A DNA stretch of 64,000 nucleotides, from NCBI GenBank assembly GCA_022823235.1, contig JAJDXO010000041.1:1-64000 (forward strand). Direction: 5' to 3'. Every line of letters starts with the position of its first letter. Within the stretch, counting starts at the first letter, position 1. Position numbers and translations under genes: made by a program. The stretch comes from Rhodospirillales bacterium. Its GTDB lineage: Bacteria; Pseudomonadota; Alphaproteobacteria; Rhodospirillales; UBA2165. The notes under the pieces are model-generated. The model was not told the DNA's origin, ran no database searches, and saw nothing but the letters and a program-made list of their open reading frames with translations. This document shows positions 36,143 through 45,440 of this stretch, in pieces.

Positions 36143-37335
36143 CGTTCCACCAATGCCATTCGCCTGTTGTAGATATTCATCACCAGGGAAATCAGCAGGC
36201 TGATGGTCAGGTAGACCGCCATGGTCATGGCGACGATCTCAACCGCCTGTCCGGTCTGGTTGAGTGTCGTCCCCATGAAAACCGCCACCAGATCCGGATA
36301 GCCGATGGCCGTCGCCAGCGACGAGTTTTTGGTCAAATTCAGGTACTGGCTGGTCAGCGGCGGGATGATCACCCGCATGGCCTGGGGGATAACCACCAAC
36401 TGCAGTGTCTGGCTGTTCTTCAGCCCCAGCGCGCGGGAGGCCTCGGTCTGACCATGGCTCACGGCCAGGATGCCGGCGCGCACGATTTCGGCGATGAACG
36501 CGGCCGTGTACATGGTCAGGGCCCACAGCAGCGCCATCAGCTCCGGGATGACGCTGGCCCCGCCGGCGAGCCGGAAGCGCTGCAGCTCGGCGAACTCGAA
36601 GCTCAGCGGCGCGCCCATGGCCAGGAACGCCAGGAGCGGCAGGCCGATGATCAACCCGATCGAGACATAAATGACCGGGAACAGCTGACCCGTCCGGTCG
36701 AGCCGTTGCCTGGCCCATTTTCTCAGGCAGACGATCGCGGCGACGGCGACGATCAATGCGATCCAGACGAGGCCGAACCCGTCGCCGAAAATGGGTTTCG
36801 GAAAAAAGAAGCCCCGGTTGTTGAGATAGAACGCGTCACCAACCGTGATGCTCTGGCGGATGCCGGGCAGCGCCTGAAGCACCGCGATGTACCAGAAGAA
36901 AATCTGCAACAGCAGGGGAATGTTGCGGACGACTTCGACATAAACCGTCGCCAATTTGGCGATCACCCAGTTGTTGGACAGCCGCGCGACACCGAGGACG
37001 AATCCGAGAACGGTCGCCAAAATGATCCCCAGGAAAGCGACCAGGACCGTATTGAGCAGACCGACGACGAAAGTCCTGCCATAGGAGTTGCTCTCGTCGT
37101 AGGGAATAAGACTCATCAGGATGCCGAACCCGGCGGCCCGGTCGAGGAAGGCGAAACCGGTGGAGATGCCCCGCCTTTCCATATTGGCGAGGGTGTTGTT
37201 GAGAATGGTCCAGAAGAACCACCCCAACACGACCAGCGCCAGAACCTGGAAGACGATCGAGCGGACCGCTGGGTCATTCCAAGGCGGCGGCTTCGATGGT
37301 TGTGAACCGCCTCCGGATGTCGGTTGGTCGGCCAT
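36139..37335 (-). CDS. aapQ: General L-amino acid ABC transporter permease AapQ
   Basis: This 398-residue permease pairs with AapM. It shows GVARLSNNWVIAKLATVYVE, EVVRNIPLLLQIFFWYIAVLQ (in part) and the EAA loop EASRALGLKNSQTLQLVVIPQ close to the C terminus, with about eight membrane segments. The large loop between early segments is characteristic of AapQ. It follows aapJ after an intergenic hairpin, which would lower its expression relative to the binding protein. Confidence 0.95.
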   Translation of the reverse strand: MADQPTSGGGSQPSKPPPWNDPAVRSIVFQVLALVVLGWFFWTILNNTLANMERRGISTGFAFLDRAAGFGILMSLIPYDESNSYGRTFVVGLLNTVLVAFLGIILATVLGFVLGVARLSNNWVIAKLATVYVEVVRNIPLLLQIFFWYIAVLQALPGIRQSITVGDAFYLNNRGFFFPKPIFGDGFGLVWIALIVAVAAIVCLRKWARQRLDRTGQLFPVIYVSIGLIIGLPLLAFLAMGAPLSFEFAELQRFRLAGGASVIPELMALLWALTMYTAAFIAEIVRAGILAVSHGQTEASRALGLKNSQTLQLVVIPQAMRVIIPPLTSQYLNLTKNSSLATAIGYPDLVAVFMGTTLNQTGQAVEIVAMTMAVYLTISLLISLVMNIYNRRMALVER

Positions 37336-37381
37336 CGATCAGTCTTTTCTTAAGTTGGTGCCCCCGAAGACCGGAAAGTGA

Positions 37382-37412
37382 AAACCCCTGAGACCAGTGG
37401 CCTCAGGGGTTT
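37382..37412 (-). terminator. Hairpin between aapJ and aapQ (partial terminator)
   Basis: AAACCCCTGAG (37382-37392) and CTCAGGGGTTT (37402-37412) form a perfect 11-bp stem around 9 bases, ten bases past the aapJ stop. On the minus strand it ends in TTTT. Such a hairpin likely protects aapJ mRNA and reduces read-through into the permease genes. Confidence 0.82.
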
Positions 37413-37422
37413 CCCGTTCCGT

Positions 37423-38439
37423 TTAGCGGATCGGCGGTGCGTAGAGGATGCCGCCTTGGTTCCACAGCGCGTTCAGGCCCCGGGAAATCTTCAGCGGCGA
37501 GCCGGCGCCGACATTGCGCTCGAAGATCTCGGCATAGTTGCCGACCTGCTTGAGAATCCGGTAGGCCCAGTCGTTATCGAGGCCGAGCTTCTTGCCCATG
37601 TCACCCGTACCGATGACGAGGCGGGCGACCGCCGGATTCTTATCGGACTTCTTGGCATCGACGTTCTTGGAGGAGACGCCGAGCTCTTCGGCATTGATCA
37701 TCGCGTTCAGCGTCCATTTGACGATGTTGAACCACTGGTCGTCGCCCTGACGGACCACGGGGCCAAGCGGCTCCTTGGAGATAACCTCGGGCAGCACAAC
37801 CGTGTTGGCGGCATTCTTGATTTTGGTGCGCAGCGCATAGAGCTGTGACTGATCGGAGGTCAGCACGTCGCAGCGGTTGGCCTCGAAACCGGCCAAGGTC
37901 TGCTCGGAGGTGTCGAAAACGACGGCCTTGTACTGCATCTTGTTGAACCGGAAATAGTCGGCGAGGTTCAACTCCGTCGTCGTCCCGGCTTGAATGCAGA
38001 CCGCCGCGCCGTCCAATTCCTTGGCGCTCTTGACGCCGAGGCTCTTGGTGACCAGGAAGCCCTGACCGTCGTAGTAATGGACGCCGGCAAAGTTCAGACC
38101 GAGCGACGTGTCGCGGGTATGCGTCCAGGTCGTGTTCCGGGCGAGAACATCGATTTCGCCCGATTGCAGAGCCGTGAAACGCTCTTTCGCGGTCAGCGGG
38201 GTATACTTGACCTTGCCGGCATCGCCCAGAACGGCCGCCGCGATAGCACGGCAAACATCAACATCAATGCCGTTCCAGTTCTTGTTGGCATCCGGAGCCG
38301 AGAAGCCGGGAAGCCCCGTACTCACACCGCATGATAGGACGCCCTTGGATTTGACGTCGTCCAAGGTCGCCGCTTGAGCGGCGCCGGCGACGAGTGCAGC
38401 TACCGCCGCAGCGGCAACGAGAATAGGCGTGGATTTCAT
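37423..38439 (-). CDS. aapJ: General L-amino acid ABC transporter substrate-binding protein
   Basis: This 338-residue periplasmic protein catches amino acids for AapQMP. It has a clear signal peptide (MKSTPILVAAAAVAALVAG..AQA), then VKSKGVLSCGVSTGLPGFSA, the ligand-binding domain with IDVDVCRAIAAAVLGDAGKV, ARNTTWTHTRDTSLGLNFAG and the AapJ-type end GLNALWNQGGILYAPPIR. GGAGGATC precedes the ATG at 38439. It is the first gene of the operon and is separated from the rest by a hairpin. Confidence 0.96.
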   Translation of the reverse strand: MKSTPILVAAAAVAALVAGAAQAATLDDVKSKGVLSCGVSTGLPGFSAPDANKNWNGIDVDVCRAIAAAVLGDAGKVKYTPLTAKERFTALQSGEIDVLARNTTWTHTRDTSLGLNFAGVHYYDGQGFLVTKSLGVKSAKELDGAAVCIQAGTTTELNLADYFRFNKMQYKAVVFDTSEQTLAGFEANRCDVLTSDQSQLYALRTKIKNAANTVVLPEVISKEPLGPVVRQGDDQWFNIVKWTLNAMINAEELGVSSKNVDAKKSDKNPAVARLVIGTGDMGKKLGLDNDWAYRILKQVGNYAEIFERNVGAGSPLKISRGLNALWNQGGILYAPPIR

Positions 38440-38772
38440 GATGATCCTCCGTGGTCGATTGGGACTGACTTGCGTTTTGTTTGGAACCGGACCTGATTCC
38501 TTCAAACGCAGTGTGAGACAGGACTGACAAACTAGTCAATTGTAAATCCGAGATAAAATCGCAACGGTGCAATGTGGGCTCAACGAAACGGTCACCGGGC
38601 GATTCGGGCAGCCGGGGAGCGTGGTTGGCGCCATGGTCATCGTCATGGGCCGGTCACGCACGTTTTACCCGTCGCGGCTTAGCATTCGGCGCCGATGGCC
38701 TTACATATAGGACAAGGCCGGCGACGCCTCCCGGCGTTGCGGCCGTGGAAATTAATCGCGAGGAACGGGTTG
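38440..38772. other. Divergent intergenic region aapJ / tlpA-like gene
   Basis: These 333 bases should contain the promoters of both divergent genes. I see the inverted repeat TGACAAACTAGTCA (38525-38538), 86 bases before the aapJ start, which could be an operator, but no convincing -35/-10 pair. No small gene is evident. Confidence 0.5.
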
Positions 38773-39375
38773 ATGATCTTGTCGACCGCCGGAACGAAGT
38801 TCGGCGCTTTCGCGCTCTCCGCCGCCGTCATCGCTTTTTCAGCGGCCTCGGCGCCGGCCCGCGCAGCCGATGGACCCAAGCTCGAAGGCCACATGGAGGT
38901 ATTCCAGGTTACACCCGGCGCCCGGCCCGGGCCCGAGACCACCTGGAAAGACGGCAACGGCAAGACGGTTTCGTTGAAGGATTTCGACGGCAAGGTCGTC
39001 CTGGTGAATTTTTGGGCCACCTGGTGCGCGCCGTGCGTACGCGAACTGCCCTCGATCGACCGCCTGGCGGCAAGTCTGGACGGCGAAGAGTTCAAAGTCG
39101 TGGCGATCAGTATCGATCGGGGCGGCAAACCGGTGGCACGTAAGATGCTGCGGCGGCTGAAGCTCAAAAACCTGGACCTCTATCTGGACCGGGAGAACAC
39201 CGCCGTACGCGAGTTCGGAGTCCGGCAGATGCCGACCACCTATGTCTTCGACCGCAAGGGCCGCGAAGTCGGCAAACTGGAAGGCGCCGCGGAGTGGGAT
39301 GAGCCGGAAGCGGTCTCCTTGGTCAGATACTTCATCGACAATCCGAATCACGGCGACAATCCGCCGGGCGGTTAA
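38773..39375 (+). CDS. TlpA-type thiol:disulfide thioredoxin-fold protein
   Basis: This 200-residue protein has a signal peptide (AFALSAAVIAFSAASAPARA) and a thioredoxin domain with the redox motif WATWCAPCVRELPS. The domain continues with VVAISIDRGGKPVARKML and the cis-Pro region RQMPTTYVFDRKGREVG. Periplasmic TlpA/ResA proteins keep haem-binding or copper-binding cysteines reduced. Two cytochromes c occur at 22.2-23.2 kb, but no maturation genes are adjacent. The ATG at 38773 follows GAGGAA; the frame extends to 38695. Confidence 0.9.
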   Translation: MILSTAGTKFGAFALSAAVIAFSAASAPARAADGPKLEGHMEVFQVTPGARPGPETTWKDGNGKTVSLKDFDGKVVLVNFWATWCAPCVRELPSIDRLAASLDGEEFKVVAISIDRGGKPVARKMLRRLKLKNLDLYLDRENTAVREFGVRQMPTTYVFDRKGREVGKLEGAAEWDEPEAVSLVRYFIDNPNHGDNPPGG

Positions 39376-39608
39376 TCGGCGCTGCTCGTTTGCGCGTCGC
39401 GGGGCTTTGGCCGCCGGTTACGCAACCAGCGGACCGTCATATTCCGTTGAGTCTTGACCCGATCCCTCCGAGGCAGCACCTTAGGCGTGCACCGTTCAGG
39501 GGGGCCGACAGGCAACGGATTTAGATGACGGGACGACAATTTCTCAGCCGTCCCCGGCCGAAATATCACACATATATTTGACCAAATTCTTTTTTGGGAG
39601 GAACGCTC

Positions 39609-40697
39609 ATGCCCAACAGACAGGTTGTACCCGGGGTAAATCACTTCGATAAGGACAAGGCGACGCCCGGCTTTACGCTGTTCACGCCGCTCGGCCTGCC
39701 GAACACCTACGTGATCGATATGAACGGCAAGGTGGTCCACTCCTGGGACTTGCCGTCCGATGTCGGCAACTACGCCTACCTGTTGGAAAACGGAAACCTA
39801 CTCGTCGCGTTGCGCACCAAAGAGGGGCCACAGAGGCTGCCCGCCAAGGGCGGTCATCTGGTCGAGTACGATTGGGACGGCAACATTGTCTGGGAGCATG
39901 TGGACAGCGGCCAGCACCATGATTTCCGGCGTTTGGACAACGGCAATACCATCTATGCCGGCTGGCGCCTGCTGACGGACGAACAGGCCGCGCGGGTGCA
40001 AGGCGGCCAGCCCGGCACGGAACATGAGGACGGAATTTATGCCGATACGGTGATCGAAGTGTCGCCCGAAGGCGAAACCGTTTGGGAATGGTTCGCCGGC
40101 ACCGACATGGACATGGAAAAGTGGCACATCCATCCCGGATTGGTTCGACGGGAGTATGGCCACGCCAACACGGTCGCCCCCACCAACGACGGCAACATCA
40201 TCTTCAATCAGCGCTATACCTGCGTGATGGCGATCATCAACAGGCAGACCAAGGAATTCGACTGGGCGCTCCAGGACTATGAATTTGGTCAACAGCACGA
40301 TGTCCAGATGCTGCCCAACGGCAACATCCTGTTTTTTGCCAACGGCGCGATCCCGGTCGGCTACCACGGCCCCGAGGTCGGCTCCCGTGTCGTTGAACTC
40401 GATCCCAAAACCAACGAAATCGTCTGGGAATATTTAGGCGACCCGCCGCGCTCGTTCTTCAGCTGGTTTATCAGCGGCTGCCAGCGGCTGCCCAACGGCA
40501 ACACGCTGATCTGCGAAGGCCTGTGGGGGCGCCTCTTCGAGGTTACCCCTGAAAAGGAGATCGTTTGGGATTACACGAGCCCGTTCTTCGTCGAGTACGA
40601 CCACCCGGCCTACAAGAACAACAACGTGGTCTTCAGGTGCTACCGCTACGCAGCGGATTCGCCGCAAATCCAGGGACGCCTCGGAGACCCGATGTAG
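39609..40697 (+). CDS. Arylsulfotransferase (ASST)-like beta-propeller protein
   Basis: This 362-residue protein shows the repeated His-Asp...Asn-Gly-Asn blades of the ASST family: QHHDFRRLDNGNTIYAG, EYGHANTVAPTNDGNIIF, QQHDVQMLPNGNILFFANG and ISGCQRLPNGNTLICEG. In ASST enzymes, histidines in such turns form a covalent sulfo-intermediate. Unlike E. coli AssT it has no signal peptide, so it would act in the cytoplasm. GGGAGGAACGC precedes the ATG. It is upstream of, and in line with, an oligopeptide-type ABC transporter. Sulfotransferase activity is not proven by the sequence. Confidence 0.82.
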   Translation: MPNRQVVPGVNHFDKDKATPGFTLFTPLGLPNTYVIDMNGKVVHSWDLPSDVGNYAYLLENGNLLVALRTKEGPQRLPAKGGHLVEYDWDGNIVWEHVDSGQHHDFRRLDNGNTIYAGWRLLTDEQAARVQGGQPGTEHEDGIYADTVIEVSPEGETVWEWFAGTDMDMEKWHIHPGLVRREYGHANTVAPTNDGNIIFNQRYTCVMAIINRQTKEFDWALQDYEFGQQHDVQMLPNGNILFFANGAIPVGYHGPEVGSRVVELDPKTNEIVWEYLGDPPRSFFSWFISGCQRLPNGNTLICEGLWGRLFEVTPEKEIVWDYTSPFFVEYDHPAYKNNNVVFRCYRYAADSPQIQGRLGDPM

Positions 40698-40710
40698 CCA
40701 GGACCGGCGT

Positions 40711-40731
40711 GGGGCCGTTCCTTTCGGCCCC
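40711..40731 (+). terminator. Hairpin after the ASST-like gene
   Basis: GGGGCCG (40711-40717) pairs with CGGCCCC (40725-40731) around seven bases, 14 bases past the stop. There is no T-run, so it may end transcription only in part. Confidence 0.5.
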
Positions 40732-40914
40732 GCCTTGACAGCCGAAGCCTATCTGGGCTTAAACCAAAGCAACAGAAACAATAAGGCTTTGCCTACGGGA
40801 CGGCTTCGGTCTCGCCAAATCAAAAAACAACACCCGTCGCCCTACGGAACTGGGACAAAAATCTTTTTGGGGATGGCATGCGCGACCAACGGTTGATTGC
40901 CCTCGAGGGCGGTC

Positions 40915-41928
40915 ATGGATTCTGAAACCTCGGCTTCACCGCTGCTGGAAGTCGTCGATCTATATACGCATTTCGATACACCGCGTGGCGTGGCCCACGC
41001 CGTGGACGGCGTCTCGTTTCGTCTGGAGCGCGGACGTACGCTCGGGATCGTCGGTGAATCCGGCTCGGGCAAAAGCGTGCTCTCCCGCACCATCATCGAC
41101 ATCCTGGCAAAGGACGGATCGGTCCTGAACCAGGGTGAAGTCCGGTTCGAGGGGCGAGACCTGATGGCGTTGCCGGAAAAAGACATGCGGGAGATCAGGG
41201 GCCGCGAAATCGCCATGGTGTTTCAGGACCCCATGTCGTCCCTGAATCCGGTCAAGAAAATCGGCAAACAGATCACCGAGGTCCTGGTCAAGCGCTTGGG
41301 CATGCCGGGCGCGGAGGCCAAACGGCGCGCCGTTGAGTTAATCGAGTCGGTCGGTATTCCCGACGCCGCCCAACAGCTCGATCGCTTCCCCATGCACCTG
41401 TCGGGCGGCATGCGTCAGCGCGTCGCCATCGCCATTGCGCTCGCCGGCGAGCCCAAACTGCTGATCGCCGACGAACCGACCACGGCGCTTGACGTGACCA
41501 TTCAGGCGCAAATCCTCGACCTTTTGCGCCATCAGCAGGTCGAACGCAACATGGCGGTGATCCTGATTTCCCACGATCTCGGTATCGTCGCCCAATATAC
41601 GGACGATGTCGCCGTCATGTATGCCGGTCAAATCGTCGAGAGCTGTTCCACCGAGGAACTGATCCGGCGGCCGCGGATGCCCTATACCGAGGCTTTGATG
41701 AATTCCGCACCCAACCTCGCGGACCCGCCCCACACGCGTCTCGACGCGATTCCGGGCCTGCCGCCGAACCTGCTGCGGGTGCCCGGGGGATGCCGCTTCG
41801 CCGAACGCTGCCCCTATGCAGCCGAAAAGTGTTCGGCGGAAATGCCCGCCCTCACCCACGATGACGATCCCAGCCACATCTACGCCTGCTGGTATCCCCT
41901 CGAAATCAAGGAGGCGGTTAGCGCATGA
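40915..41928 (+). CDS. Dipeptide/oligopeptide ABC transporter ATP-binding protein (DppD/OppD type)
   Basis: This 337-residue ATPase has Walker A GESGSGKSVLSRTI, the signature HLSGGMRQRVAIAIAL, Walker B KLLIADEPTTALDVTIQ, and the C-terminal Cys-rich oligopeptide-transporter extension (PGGCRFAERCPYAAEKC) that often binds an iron-sulfur cluster. It starts at ATG 40915, with GAGGG upstream, and its stop overlaps the start of the second ATPase by four bases. It is the first of four transporter genes. Confidence 0.94.
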   Translation: MDSETSASPLLEVVDLYTHFDTPRGVAHAVDGVSFRLERGRTLGIVGESGSGKSVLSRTIIDILAKDGSVLNQGEVRFEGRDLMALPEKDMREIRGREIAMVFQDPMSSLNPVKKIGKQITEVLVKRLGMPGAEAKRRAVELIESVGIPDAAQQLDRFPMHLSGGMRQRVAIAIALAGEPKLLIADEPTTALDVTIQAQILDLLRHQQVERNMAVILISHDLGIVAQYTDDVAVMYAGQIVESCSTEELIRRPRMPYTEALMNSAPNLADPPHTRLDAIPGLPPNLLRVPGGCRFAERCPYAAEKCSAEMPALTHDDDPSHIYACWYPLEIKEAVSA

Positions 41929-42896
41929 ACGCACTCAACGCCCTCCTGTCCATCGAGGACATGACCGTCGAATACACCAACCAGGGACAGCGGTTCGCGG
42001 CGATCTCCGACATCACCATCGATATCGCCGAAGGCGAAACTCTCGGCCTTGTCGGCGAATCCGGCTGCGGCAAGTCGACCACCGGGCGGGCGATTATTCA
42101 GCTGCCGGCGCCGACCATGGGCAAGGTGACCTTCGAGGGCCGGGACCTCAGCGAACTCAATCATGAGGAAATGCGGCAGGTCCGCCGCCGGCTGCAGATC
42201 ATTTTTCAGGACCCGGTCTCCTCGCTCAATCCGCGGCGGAAGGTAAAGGATATCGTCGCCGAACCCCTGGTGATTGCCGGGATGAAGGATGCGACGGAAC
42301 GGGAGCGCCGGGTCCGGGAGGTGCTCGAGGCCGTCGGCGTCGACCCCGATACGGCCATGGACCGGCGCCCGCACCAATTTTCCGGCGGGCAATGCCAGCG
42401 CATCTGCATCGCCCGGGCGCTGATCATGGAACCCAAGCTCATCGTCTGCGACGAACCGGTGTCCGCCCTCGACGTGAGCGTGCAGGCGCAGATTCTCAAC
42501 CTCCTGGAGGATATGAAGGAACGCTACGGACTGACCCTGCTGTTCATCAGCCATGATCTGGCGGTGGTCAAGAACATCAGCGACCGGGTTGCGGTGATGT
42601 ATCTGGGCAAATTCTGCGAGCTCGCCGATTCGGCGCGCATCTATGAGGCGCCGGCTCACCCGTATACCGCGGGCCTGATGGCGACCATCCCCGATCTTTC
42701 GACCATCGGCGCGGATGCGGGGCCCGCATTGATCGGTGAAATCCCCTCGCCTCTCAACCCGCCGAGCGGCTGCCGTTTCCGGACCCGGTGCCCGCATGCC
42801 CAGGAGCGCTGCGCCGCGGAGGAGCCTGAATTCCGCCAGATCGAGAGCGGCCATCATGTCGCCTGTCACTTCCCGCTGACGGAACAGGGAAGCTGA
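41925..42896 (+). CDS. Dipeptide/oligopeptide ABC transporter ATP-binding protein (DppF/OppF type)
   Basis: This 323-residue partner ATPase has Walker A GESGCGKSTTGRAI, the signature FSGGQCQRICIARAL, Walker B KLIVCDEPVSALDVSVQ and the Cys-rich C terminus GCRFRTRCPHAQERC. It probably forms a heterodimer with the preceding protein to power the two permeases that follow. Its ATG overlaps the upstream stop by four bases. Confidence 0.94.
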   Translation: MNALNALLSIEDMTVEYTNQGQRFAAISDITIDIAEGETLGLVGESGCGKSTTGRAIIQLPAPTMGKVTFEGRDLSELNHEEMRQVRRRLQIIFQDPVSSLNPRRKVKDIVAEPLVIAGMKDATERERRVREVLEAVGVDPDTAMDRRPHQFSGGQCQRICIARALIMEPKLIVCDEPVSALDVSVQAQILNLLEDMKERYGLTLLFISHDLAVVKNISDRVAVMYLGKFCELADSARIYEAPAHPYTAGLMATIPDLSTIGADAGPALIGEIPSPLNPPSGCRFRTRCPHAQERCAAEEPEFRQIESGHHVACHFPLTEQGS

Positions 42897-42900
42897 CGCC

Positions 42901-43860
42901 TTGGCCTATTTGCGGCTCAAGACCCTCCACCTGATTCCGGTCTTCTTCCTGGTGACGTTCGCCAGTTTCATGATGCTCGACCTGCTGCCGGGCGACACCG
43001 TCGATGCGATCCTCAGTGATGCGGATACCGGCGAAATCGGCTCGGTTGAGGCCCGCGAGGCGCTGAGAAAGGAGCTCAATCTCGACAAACCGCTTATCGT
43101 CCGCTACGCGCTTTGGCTCGGCAACATGGTGCAGGGGGATCTCGGCCGGTCATATGTGACCACCCAGCCGGTCACCGAGGCTCTGGTGCAGCGAATCCCG
43201 GTTTCCCTCGAACTGATGATCATGTCGCAGATCCTCGCCATCGCCATGGCCATCCCCATTGGAATCTATTCGGGCTACCACGGCGGCAGTACGGTCGATC
43301 GGGGCATATCGGCGTTCGCCTTCGGTGTTCTGTCGGTCCCGGTGTTCGTCGCCGGAACGGTTTATATCTGGATATTCGCTATCGAACTTGGCTGGTTGCC
43401 ATCGTCCGGCCACACCGACTTTTCCGAGGACCCGTGGGGCAATATCAAGGGGTTCATCCTGCCCGCCCTGACCCTGGCGACCATCGAGTTTCCGATCCTC
43501 ATGCGGGTGTTGCGGGTCGACGTGATCTCGACGCTGCAGGAAGACTACATCGCGCTGGCCAAGTCCAAGGGAATGACCACCTGGTACATTCTCTTCCACC
43601 ACGCGCTGCGGCCGTCTTCGTTCACCTTCGTCACCTTGTTGGGTCTGCAAATTGGCCAGTTGATTACCGGCACGGTGGTCATCGAAACCCTGTTCAGCAT
43701 ACCGGGGGTCGGCAAGCTGCTGATCGATTCCGTGGACACCCGGGATGAAATCATGGTCCAGGGGGTGATCACGTTCATCGCCATCGTCTATGTCGTGGTG
43801 AATCTGCTGGTCGATTTGCTCTACGCGGTCCTCGACCCGCGCGTGGCACGGCGGGCGTAG
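42901..43860 (+). CDS. Dipeptide/oligopeptide ABC transporter permease (DppB/OppB type)
   Basis: This 319-residue permease has about six membrane segments. The first (LIPVFFLVTFASFMMLDLLPGD) and the extracytoplasmic loop with LNLDKPLIVRYALWLGNMVQGDLGRSY are typical of DppB; the EAA-type loop is EDYIALAKSKGMTTWYILFHH. The start is TTG at 42901 after GGGAAG, only four bases past the second ATPase. Confidence 0.92.
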   Translation: MAYLRLKTLHLIPVFFLVTFASFMMLDLLPGDTVDAILSDADTGEIGSVEAREALRKELNLDKPLIVRYALWLGNMVQGDLGRSYVTTQPVTEALVQRIPVSLELMIMSQILAIAMAIPIGIYSGYHGGSTVDRGISAFAFGVLSVPVFVAGTVYIWIFAIELGWLPSSGHTDFSEDPWGNIKGFILPALTLATIEFPILMRVLRVDVISTLQEDYIALAKSKGMTTWYILFHHALRPSSFTFVTLLGLQIGQLITGTVVIETLFSIPGVGKLLIDSVDTRDEIMVQGVITFIAIVYVVVNLLVDLLYAVLDPRVARRA

Positions 43861-43869
43861 GAGGCGAAA

Positions 43870-44772
43870 ATGGCAAACGGCACATCTTCGTCACTCTTCG
43901 CACGCCTCTGGCCATTCGGCAACCGGGAAGAAATCGTCAGCGCCCGCATCGAAGATCAACGCCGGCTCGGCGTGATCTTTTGGCTCGCCACTTCGTGGAT
44001 CCTGCTCATCCTGGCCGCCACCATCTCTACCAATTTCCTGCCGTTCCTCGATCCGCTCGAACAGGACTACGCGGCGGTCAATGAACGCTGGGGTGCGCAA
44101 TACTGGGTGGGCACCGACCATCTGGGCCGCGATATGTTCTCGCGGCTGATCCATGGCGCCGGCATTTCGTTCCGCGTTGCCTTCACCTCGCCGTTCATCG
44201 GCATGGCCATCGGGCTTACGCTCGGCATGTGCGCCGGCTATTTCCGCGGCAAGGTGGATTCCGGCGTCAGTATCCTCATCGACAGTATCCTGGCCTTCCC
44301 GAACATCGTTCTCGCCATCGCGGTGCTGTTCTTCGCCGGTCCGACGATCATCAATCTGGTGCTGGTCATCGCCTTCTATACGATCCCGCAGTTCACCCGG
44401 GTGGCGCGGGCCAATACCCTGCTGTATGCCCAGCGGGAGTTCGTTGTCGCCGCGCGGGCCCAGGGCGCCTCGCACCTGCGTATCCTGCTGCGCGAACTAC
44501 TGCCCAACGTGATGGTTCCCGTCGCCGCCTACTCGCTGCTGGTGATGTCGTTCACCATCGTGCTCGAGGGAACCTTGTCGTTCCTCGGCGTCGGCATTCC
44601 GCCCCCCACGCCGACCTGGGGCCGGATGATTTCCGAGGGCCTGGACGAGCTGTCGGAGAATCCGTTTATCTCCATGTACCCGTCGCTGTTCATGTTCCTG
44701 ACCATCCTGTCGCTCAATCTGATGGGCGACCGGCTCAGGACCATGACCGACGTAAAGGCCTCGAGCCTGTAA
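43870..44772 (+). CDS. Dipeptide/oligopeptide ABC transporter permease (DppC/OppC type)
   Basis: This 300-residue permease pairs with the preceding one. It shows the DppC hallmark HWVGTDHLGRDMFSRLIHGA-like stretch (QYWVGTDHLGRDMFSRL), SILIDSILAFPNIVLAIAVL and the EAA loop EFVVAARAQGASHLRILLRE. No substrate-binding protein is encoded on either side, so this importer must use a distant one. An inverted repeat GCCGGCT/AGCCGGC lies between its stop and the convergent maiA. Confidence 0.93.
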   Translation: MANGTSSSLFARLWPFGNREEIVSARIEDQRRLGVIFWLATSWILLILAATISTNFLPFLDPLEQDYAAVNERWGAQYWVGTDHLGRDMFSRLIHGAGISFRVAFTSPFIGMAIGLTLGMCAGYFRGKVDSGVSILIDSILAFPNIVLAIAVLFFAGPTIINLVLVIAFYTIPQFTRVARANTLLYAQREFVVAARAQGASHLRILLRELLPNVMVPVAAYSLLVMSFTIVLEGTLSFLGVGIPPPTPTWGRMISEGLDELSENPFISMYPSLFMFLTILSLNLMGDRLRTMTDVKASSL

Positions 44773-44792
44773 GCCGTGAATCGCAGGCCGGC

Positions 44793-45431
44793 TCAGCCGG
44801 CGTCCGGCTGGTTCTTCGGGTGCGCCCGTTCGAAGGCGGGCAGCGCGTTGCACGCTTCCTCGATCCTGAGCAGGTTGGGGTAGGCCGAGATATCCATATT
44901 GATGCGGCGGGCGTTGAACATCTGCGGGATCAGGCAGATATCCGCCATGGTCGGGGTGTCCCCGTGGCTGAATGTTGCGCCGCCGGCCAGCATCGTCTCG
45001 TAGGCGGCGAATCCCCTGTTGATCCAGTGTTCCTGCCAAGTCTGGCCGTGGTCCTGCGTGAGACCGAAATCCTCGACGATATATTTGCGGACCCTGAGAT
45101 TGTTCAGCGGATGAATATCGCAGGCAACGATCTGCGACAGGGAACGGACCCGGGCACGCCCCGCCGGATCGGCCGGCAGGATCGGATGGTCGGGATATGC
45201 CTCCTCCAAATATTCCATGATCGCCATGGACTGGGCGAGGGTCACGTCGCCGTCGATGATCGCCGGCACCAGTTGCTGCGGATTAAGCTTCGTGTACTCC
45301 TCGGTGAACTGGTGTCCGCCATCCTTGGTCAGGTGGATGGCCACCAGCTCGTAATCCAGGTCCTTGAGATTCAGGGCGATCCGAGCCCGGTAGGCGGCGC
45401 TCGATTGAAAATAACCGTAGAGCCGGATCAT
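44793..45431 (-). CDS. maiA: Maleylacetoacetate isomerase (zeta-class glutathione transferase)
   Basis: MaiA isomerises maleylacetoacetate or maleylpyruvate to the fumaryl form with glutathione, in tyrosine/homogentisate or gentisate breakdown. The 212 residues start MIRLYGYFQSSAAYRARIAL, where the zeta-class catalytic SSxxxR motif is present, and continue with LNPQQLVPAIIDGDVTLAQSMAIMEYL (in part) and DIHPLNNLRVRKY. An FAH-family protein is encoded at 9614, but homogentisate dioxygenase is not in the window. It follows the reductase gene by nine bases. Confidence 0.9.
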   Translation of the reverse strand: MIRLYGYFQSSAAYRARIALNLKDLDYELVAIHLTKDGGHQFTEEYTKLNPQQLVPAIIDGDVTLAQSMAIMEYLEEAYPDHPILPADPAGRARVRSLSQIVACDIHPLNNLRVRKYIVEDFGLTQDHGQTWQEHWINRGFAAYETMLAGGATFSHGDTPTMADICLIPQMFNARRINMDISAYPNLLRIEEACNALPAFERAHPKNQPDAG

Positions 45432-45440
45432 CGGGGCGGC

